From positions 1 to 64,000 of the forward strand of contig NZ_PYAS01000007.1 in the NCBI RefSeq assembly GCF_003014695.1: a stretch of DNA of 64,000 nucleotides, given 5' to 3'. The notes beneath the pieces were generated by a model that ran no database searches, was not told the origin of the DNA, and saw only the letters and a program-made list of their open reading frames with translations. The translations under genes and the position numbers were made by a program. This stretch comes from Dyadobacter jiangsuensis (lineage in GTDB: Bacteria; Bacteroidota; Bacteroidia; Cytophagales; Spirosomataceae). Below, one piece after another: positions 59,083 to 64,000 of the stretch. The first letter of the stretch is position 1. The number at the start of each line of letters is the position of its first letter.

Positions 59083-61314
59083 CTACTCCCCTTTTCTTTC
59101 CAAACGCAATACCGGCGCTGCCGTGTCGGCATTTTCTGCGGCTTGCGCGGCGACGGTTACAACTTCGGCTTTCTCCTCGGCCTTAACGCTTGCAGCGCCG
59201 TGCGAACCGGTACCGATATGCGGAGCGATTACGAGTGATACGATCGACATCAGCTTGATAAGAATGTTCATCGATGGACCGGAGGTATCCTTGAACGGGT
59301 CACCTACTGTGTCACCGGTTACTGCCGCTTTGTGCGGATCCGACTTTTTGTAATATGTCTCGCCATTGATCACTACACCCTTTTCAAACGACTTTTTAGC
59401 ATTATCCCAGGCGCCACCGGCGTTGTTCTGGAAAATCCCCATCAACACACCCGAAACGGTTACCCCTGCCAGCGTTCCACCCAGTACTTCGGGACCAAAC
59501 AGGAACCCTACCAACACGGGTACAATGAGGGCGATCAGACCCGGCGCCACCATTTCCCTAATGGATGCCTGTGTCGAAATCGCCACGCATTTGTCATACT
59601 CGGGCTTGGTGGTTCCCTCCATAATACCCGGCAGCTCACGGAACTGGCGGCGAACTTCCTCCACCATTTTCATGGCGGCACGTCCTACCGCCGCGATGGC
59701 GAGTGAAGAGAAGATAAACGGTATCATGGCCCCTACAAAGAGACCGGACAGCACATTGGCCTTGTAAATATCAATGGAGTTGATACCCGCCACACCGCAG
59801 AATGCCGCAAACAGCGCGAGAGACGTCAATGCTGCGGAGGCAATCGCAAAGCCTTTGCCAGTTGCAGCCGTGGTGTTACCTACTGCATCGAGAATATCGG
59901 TACGGCCGCGTACTTCTTCGGGTAAATGCGCCATTTCGGCGATACCACCCGCATTATCAGCAATCGGGCCGAATGCGTCAATCGCCAGCTGCATGGCCGT
60001 GGTGGCCATCATACCCGCCGCAGCAATCGCCACACCGTACAAACCTGCTACTTCATAGCTGAGGAAAATACCGGCCGCCAATACCAAAGTCGGGATAACC
60101 GTGGATTCCATCCCTACCGAAAGCCCGCCGATAATGTTGGTAGCATGGCCCGTAGACGACTGGTTTACAATCGATTGAACAGGGCGCTTACCCATAGCCG
60201 TATAAAATTCGGTGATCATCGACATGATAGCCCCTACGACCGAACCGAGCAGAATCGCCCAATACACGTCCATCGCCGTGAAATCAACCCCGCGGATATT
60301 CAGATTACCTTCCGGCAGCATCCACATCGTGAGCGGGTAGCTTACTACCAGTACCAATATGATCGAACCCCAGTTACCACGGTTCAGAGCGGCCTGTACG
60401 TTACCGTTATCATCGCTCACGCGCACGAGGAACATGCCAAGAATTGAAGAGATAAGGCCCACGCCTGCGATCACCATCGGCAGAAGAATCGGTGCAATGC
60501 CGCCAAAGTTATCCGTGCCCTGCGCCACGATTTCACGGCCGAGTACCATCGTAGCCAGGATTGTGGCCACATAAGATCCGAAAAGGTCGGCCCCCATACC
60601 GGCTACGTCGCCCACGTTATCACCCACGTTGTCAGCGATGGTGGCGGGGTTACGCGGATCGTCCTCCGGGATGCCGGCTTCGACCTTACCCACGAGGTCG
60701 GCACCCACATCGGCCGCTTTGGTGTAAATACCGCCGCCTACGCGAGCGAACAGGGCGATCGACTCGGCGCCGAGCGAGAAACCCGCGAGGACTTCCAGCA
60801 CGCGCTCCATCGGAAGGCCATTTACATCCGTGCTATCGCCTATAAAAGTGGAATACAAAATGATGAACAAACCACCCAACCCCAGCACCGCGAGGCTCGC
60901 TACGCCGATCCCCATCACGGAACCGCCGGTGAACGACACTTCGAGCGCTTTCGTGAGGCTCGTACGCGCCGCCTGTGTGGTCCGCACGTTCGATTTGGTA
61001 GCGATATTCATCCCGATATAGCCGGCAAATGCGGAAATAAAGGCTCCTACCAGGAACGAGACGCCAATGAAGGCGCTGGAATTTTCAACCAGTGTGCCCG
61101 AGTAACCCAGTATCACACTCACAATAAGACCAAAAACAATGAGTACACGCCATTCGGCTTTCAGGAAGGCCAGGGCTCCATCTGCAATTGCGTCCGCTAT
61201 GGTTTTCATTTCAGGACTTCCACCATCCTGCCGGACAACCCAGCCTCTTTTGAAGAACATAACCAGCAAGCCAACAAGGCCTAACGCCGGCACTAAATAG
61301 GTAATGTTACTCAT
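59083..61314 (-). CDS. hppA: K+-dependent membrane pyrophosphatase
   Basis: This 743-residue ion-pumping pyrophosphatase has about 16 membrane segments. It contains the PPi/Mg-binding [11 protein letters not shown] and the second acidic motif [18 protein letters not shown], with a third motif later. [10 protein letters not shown] has Ala where K+-independent enzymes carry Lys, which places it with the K+-dependent group; many of these pump Na+. It couples PPi hydrolysis to ion export across the inner membrane. It is a single gene with its own terminator at 59037-59057. A His/Ala/Glu-rich C-terminal tail is unusually long. Confidence 0.95.
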   Translation of the reverse strand: MSNITYLVPALGLVGLLVMFFKRGWVVRQDGGSPEMKTIADAIADGALAFLKAEWRVLIVFGLIVSVILGYSGTLVENSSAFIGVSFLVGAFISAFAGYIGMNIATKSNVRTTQAARTSLTKALEVSFTGGSVMGIGVASLAVLGLGGLFIILYSTFIGDSTDVNGLPMERVLEVLAGFSLGAESIALFARVGGGIYTKAADVGADLVGKVEAGIPEDDPRNPATIADNVGDNVGDVAGMGADLFGSYVATILATMVLGREIVAQGTDNFGGIAPILLPMVIAGVGLISSILGMFLVRVSDDNGNVQAALNRGNWGSIILVLVVSYPLTMWMLPEGNLNIRGVDFTAMDVYWAILLGSVVGAIMSMITEFYTAMGKRPVQSIVNQSSTGHATNIIGGLSVGMESTVIPTLVLAAGIFLSYEVAGLYGVAIAAAGMMATTAMQLAIDAFGPIADNAGGIAEMAHLPEEVRGRTDILDAVGNTTAATGKGFAIASAALTSLALFAAFCGVAGINSIDIYKANVLSGLFVGAMIPFIFSSLAIAAVGRAAMKMVEEVRRQFRELPGIMEGTTKPEYDKCVAISTQASIREMVAPGLIALIVPVLVGFLFGPEVLGGTLAGVTVSGVLMGIFQNNAGGAWDNAKKSFEKGVVINGETYYKKSDPHKAAVTGDTVGDPFKDTSGPSMNILIKLMSIVSLVIAPHIGTGSHGAASVKAEEKAEVVTVAAQAAENADTAAPVLRLERKGE

Positions 61315-61597
61315 GCGATGATCAACGATTTGGTTAAATGGTTTTCTATAATTCTCGTAAATATAGAGAAAGGCACCTCATAACAAAATCGCGAAACCGC
61401 TATTTTTGGCCAATTCGTATAGATTTTATTAAAATTTCGAGAGTTTTTCAGTCAATTTCAAAGCTTTGTTTTGTTAACAAACTGGCTCTCAAGGAATAAC
61501 AAGAGCACTAGCCAAAGCGCTTCCGCCAGCATTTAATAGAATAATAAAATGAATTATTTGGGATAATCAATGAAAATAAGGCCCTAAAATGCCTGTT

Positions 61598-62758
61598 TCA
61601 GCGCTTCGGACGAAGCAGGGCCAGCAGCAAAAAACTGCCCACAAAACCGACCACGCCCACCACTGCAGCAAGGAGCGTGCCACCTAAAAAATATTGTACA
61701 AAGTTGACATGGATCGATTCCAATGTCACGTTTTCGAGAGAAGTGATCTGCACTCCATTGCGGTAAAAGAGGCCTCCAAATTTGTAACTGGCGTAAATAA
61801 TGAAAGGAATAGCCGGGGGAATGCTGATATGCGCGGCGGTAAGAAACAGTACCTTGTTCATCCGGAAAACGATCGACAGCGGAATGCCCACCATTAGTTG
61901 AAAGCCCCAAATGGGCACGATACCCATAAAGAAACCGAAGCCTACCGATTTGGCCTTACTCAAATTACTTTCGTCGGACTTTACCGCCTCGTCGCGGATG
62001 ATCTTCCAGAGCCCCTTCTTCTGAATATAGCGAAACAAGCGCTTCGGAAGGTAATACACCAGCGTGAGTGTCACCAGCCAGGTGTTGAGGATGCTGATAC
62101 GTGTAAAATCGCGGAACGGCCTGAAATGCGTCACGCGCTCATCTTTATCGTAAATCACCTGAATATTGATCGGCACAATGGGCACGTCTTTCCAGGCCAT
62201 TTTGACGATCACCTCGATCTCCGTCTCGAATTTGGTCGTGAAAAGTGTCATTCTTTTCAGCGGCCCGAGCGGGTACAGGCGAAAGCCGGTTTGCGTATCG
62301 GGCAATGTGAGCCCGGTTTCAAATTTGAACCAGAAATTGGAAAACTTATTCCCAAAAGAGCTCTTTCCGGGCACGCCTTCCTGCTGCATATTCCGCGATC
62401 CCATCAGCAATGCACCCGGGTTTTCAATAGCGGCTTCGATAAAAAGCGGGATATCGGAAGGTAAATGCTGGCCGTCCGAATCGATCGTGATCGCATTCGA
62501 AAAACCCAGCCTGATAGCCTCCGCAAATGCTTTTCGCAACGAAAACCCCTTCCCTTTGTTCACGACGTTATCCAGTACGCGGATTCTCGCGCCATAGCCG
62601 TCCAGAATGGCCATTGTATCGTCCGTAGAACCGTCATTCACCACAATCACCTCCTGCCCGGATGCATACTGCAAAACGCCGTCGATCACCCGCCGTAACG
62701 TGTTGCGGTTGTTATAGGTAGGAATGATCACGCAGCATTGAATGTCCGAGAGGGTCAT
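61598..62758 (-). CDS. GT2 glycosyltransferase fused to DUF2062 domain
   Basis: The 386-residue protein combines a DPM1-like GT2 domain (1-235: CCVIIPTYNNRNTLRRVIDGVL, VVNDGSTDDT, KGKGFSLRKAF, ITIDSDGQHLPSDI with the metal-binding acidic residues) and a C-terminal DUF2062 membrane domain (about 275-380: GFGFFMGIVPIWGFQLMVGIPLSIVFRMNKVLFL...). It would transfer a sugar to a lipid carrier at the inner membrane. It is the last gene of an operon with a hotdog dehydratase, a LolA-like gene and a deacetylase. Similar GT2-DUF2062 fusions occur in flexirubin/aryl-polyene clusters. Confidence 0.88.
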   Translation of the reverse strand: MTLSDIQCCVIIPTYNNRNTLRRVIDGVLQYASGQEVIVVNDGSTDDTMAILDGYGARIRVLDNVVNKGKGFSLRKAFAEAIRLGFSNAITIDSDGQHLPSDIPLFIEAAIENPGALLMGSRNMQQEGVPGKSSFGNKFSNFWFKFETGLTLPDTQTGFRLYPLGPLKRMTLFTTKFETEIEVIVKMAWKDVPIVPINIQVIYDKDERVTHFRPFRDFTRISILNTWLVTLTLVYYLPKRLFRYIQKKGLWKIIRDEAVKSDESNLSKAKSVGFGFFMGIVPIWGFQLMVGIPLSIVFRMNKVLFLTAAHISIPPAIPFIIYASYKFGGLFYRNGVQITSLENVTLESIHVNFVQYFLGGTLLAAVVGVVGFVGSFLLLALLRPKR

Positions 62759-62779
62759 TATGGTGTTTGAATATTGGGT

Positions 62780-63151
62780 TTAGTTGATTGAATGGAAATT
62801 AGCCCTGGCTTTGAAATAGGTCTTTTCACCATGCCTGCCCACCGCATTCACATCCAGTAGGTCTGCGCCCTTGTATTGAATTTGAATCGTGAACTCAGGA
62901 GTTTCCACCGGGTTCAGCACTTCCAGGAACTTGCACGTGCTCATTTCCTTCAATGCAAATGCCTTACCCAGTGCTTTGGATAAAACCGCCTTCACCATTT
63001 CAATCTGCACAACGCCCGGGAGTACGGGAGCGCCCGGAAAATGCCCCTCGAATACCGGGTGCGCCGGGTCGATTTGCAGCGTACAAGTGATCTGGTTATC
63101 GCCCCGTTCGAGCGCTATAATCGTATAAAGGTCGCTCAAAAGCATTGTCAA
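62780..63151 (-). CDS. Hotdog-fold 3-hydroxyacyl-ACP dehydratase-like protein
   Basis: The 123-residue protein has the FabZ/FabA-type active-site segment HPVFEGHFPGAPVLPGVVQIEMVKAVL, in which the His of GHFPG and a Glu in the QIE helix fit the catalytic pair. It is shorter than typical FabZ (about 150). In polyene clusters such enzymes dehydrate 3-hydroxyacyl chains. It overlaps the LolA-like gene start by 4 bases and ends 22 bases before the GT2 gene. Confidence 0.85.
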   Translation of the reverse strand: MTMLLSDLYTIIALERGDNQITCTLQIDPAHPVFEGHFPGAPVLPGVVQIEMVKAVLSKALGKAFALKEMSTCKFLEVLNPVETPEFTIQIQYKGADLLDVNAVGRHGEKTYFKARANFHSIN

Positions 63152-63780
63152 AGATCTTTGAAAAGGTTTTCAGCAATGGGCTGGTTGAATTTCTCCTGCT
63201 GGAATTTCATAATGCTCTTGTCGCCGCCTTTCTCGAAAAACGAGAGTTCTTTCAGTCGCAACGAACTCCGGGAGAAATTCATGGTTATTTTGGAATAGAT
63301 GTTTTTCAAACGGCGGTTTACCGGCGTCAGCACGATCTGATATTCGTCGCTGTCTTCGAGTACTGCCGACGAAAACCCCTTATTCTGCTGAAAATCACCA
63401 TTGACCAACCCGATCATCAGTTCCTTGATCTGCGCCGCCATGCGCCCTGCCTGCCCTACGTTTTTCTCCTTATTCCCCTCCTGCACCCGCAGCTTGTCGC
63501 CATTGATCAGGATAATGTATTTCGAAGGCGTCCGCTGCTCCCAGCGCATTTTGTCCTTCTGCTGGTAGTAAAACAACCCCGAGGATTTTTCAGGCTCTTT
63601 GAGTACGGCCAGGTACTTCTCTTCAATAAATGATGCCTGAATGGACGTCGTTGCCTGCGAGGTTTTCCTCAGCTCGGCCAGCACCTTTTCCGGGCTGCCC
63701 GACGGCTTGAACGACTGCGCCTTAGCAAATTGCGCAACCGTCAAAACGGCCATGATGATGAATATTCTAATGCTTTTCAT
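63148..63780 (-). CDS. LolA-like outer-membrane lipoprotein carrier protein
   Basis: The 210-residue protein has a signal peptide (IRIFIIMAVLTVAQFAKAQ). The LolA-like fold shows as QASFIEEKYLAVLKEPEKSSGLFYYQQKDKMRWEQRTPSKYIILINGDKLRV, followed by a central strand region and NFSRSSLRLKELSFFEKGGDKSIM. In flexirubin/aryl-polyene clusters such proteins carry the lipid to the outer membrane. It overlaps the dehydratase by 4 bases and the deacetylase gene by 14 bases. Confidence 0.85.
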   Translation of the reverse strand: MKSIRIFIIMAVLTVAQFAKAQSFKPSGSPEKVLAELRKTSQATTSIQASFIEEKYLAVLKEPEKSSGLFYYQQKDKMRWEQRTPSKYIILINGDKLRVQEGNKEKNVGQAGRMAAQIKELMIGLVNGDFQQNKGFSSAVLEDSDEYQIVLTPVNRRLKNIYSKITMNFSRSSLRLKELSFFEKGGDKSIMKFQQEKFNQPIAENLFKDL

Positions 63781-64000
63781 AAGGTTCCTTCCCGATCAAC
63801 TTAGGAAGCGGTTCTATTTTAATACCCATTTCACGACAATGCCCGATGATGTCCGGCAGCGTATCGGCCGTGAGCGACAGGTGGTCATGCAACAGAACGA
63901 TGTCTTTGGGCTTTAATTTTGAAATGATGGTATTGATAAGCTGGTACTTGTTCTTCGCACGTGTATCCATGCTGCGGAGCGACCACCCAATAGACTGCAT
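63767..64000 (-). CDS. Polysaccharide deacetylase, C-terminal part
   Basis: Only the last 77 codons are in the window; the gene starts beyond 64000. The segment SIGWSLRSMDTRAKN...PKDIVLLHDHL...LPDIIGHCREMGIKIEPL matches the end of the NodB deacetylase fold, including the W-x-SxDT strand and the LxHD loop with its conserved His. It is upstream of and overlaps the LolA-like gene. Substrate unknown; in polyene clusters it may modify a lipid-linked sugar. Confidence 0.82.
   Translation of the reverse strand: MQSIGWSLRSMDTRAKNKYQLINTIISKLKPKDIVLLHDHLSLTADTLPDIIGHCREMGIKIEPLPKLIGKEPYEKH

Noticed and set aside
58850-59353. Open frame of 167 codons after the dienelactone hydrolase gene
   Set aside because: It covers the hairpin cluster and the end of the pyrophosphatase gene in antisense; no protein features.
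1-64000. CRISPR array, rRNA, or further tRNA genes
   Set aside because: No regularly spaced direct repeats and no other cloverleaf or rRNA-like sequence were seen by eye.

Overview
The window looks like a chromosomal segment of a Bacteroidota member of the order Cytophagales, most like Dyadobacter or a close relative. The reasons are promoters of the TTG / TAnnTTTG type, a C-terminal type IX secretion (T9SS) sorting domain, DUF1501/DUF1800/DUF1549-DUF1553 gene sets, many M1/S9/M19 peptidases and glycan enzymes with signal peptides, a K+-dependent membrane pyrophosphatase, and what looks like the edge of a flexirubin/aryl-polyene cluster. The genus is an inference from gene content; no 16S rRNA is present.

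Positions 1-8650 look like an accessory island, and appear by eye more AT-rich than the rest. It holds a lipoprotein, a reactive-sulfur cassette, a nucleoside phosphorylase and a large serine recombinase whose reading frame runs antisense through a whole tRNA-Arg(CCG) gene. The cassette has an ArsR-rhodanese fusion regulator, a divergent CstB-like persulfide dioxygenase with two rhodanese domains, a rhodanese-MBL protein and an MFS transporter. Two closely matching AT-rich operators lie before the two halves. One of them sits exactly over the -33 elements of two divergent promoters, so the cassette looks like one regulon controlled by a regulator whose only cysteines are in its rhodanese loop.

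Positions 8700-37200 are mostly housekeeping and surface genes: a Nudix hydrolase, glycogen branching enzyme, M19 dipeptidase, exported acetolactate decarboxylase, an alpha/beta hydrolase, a two-component system followed by a DegP-like protease and two coupled Gly/Tyr-rich exported proteins. Then come a RelE-type toxin-antitoxin pair, HAD, DinB, AraC, VOC and DUF3050 proteins, methionine aminopeptidase, a siderophore-interacting flavoprotein with an AraC regulator, M1 and S9 peptidases, a DUF1080 protein, a cyclase-family protein with an altered metal motif, and a sorbosone-dehydrogenase-like propeller.

Positions 37300-53800 are dominated by glycan and 'planctomycete-type' genes: a GH2 beta-mannosidase-like enzyme next to a cellobiose/mannobiose 2-epimerase-like enzyme, a three-gene cytochrome c / DUF1501 / DUF1549-DUF1553 unit, a DUF885 peptidase-like lipoprotein, and a DUF1800-DUF1501 pair next to a T9SS cargo protein. 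Positions 54100-64000 hold a translationally coupled methyltransferase-ribokinase-nucleoside hydrolase operon, a Bcr/CflA exporter, a dienelactone hydrolase, a REP-like hairpin cluster, the membrane pyrophosphatase, and the end of an operon (polysaccharide deacetylase, LolA-like, hotdog dehydratase, GT2-DUF2062) that resembles flexirubin/aryl-polyene clusters. The window cuts the deacetylase gene at its right end.
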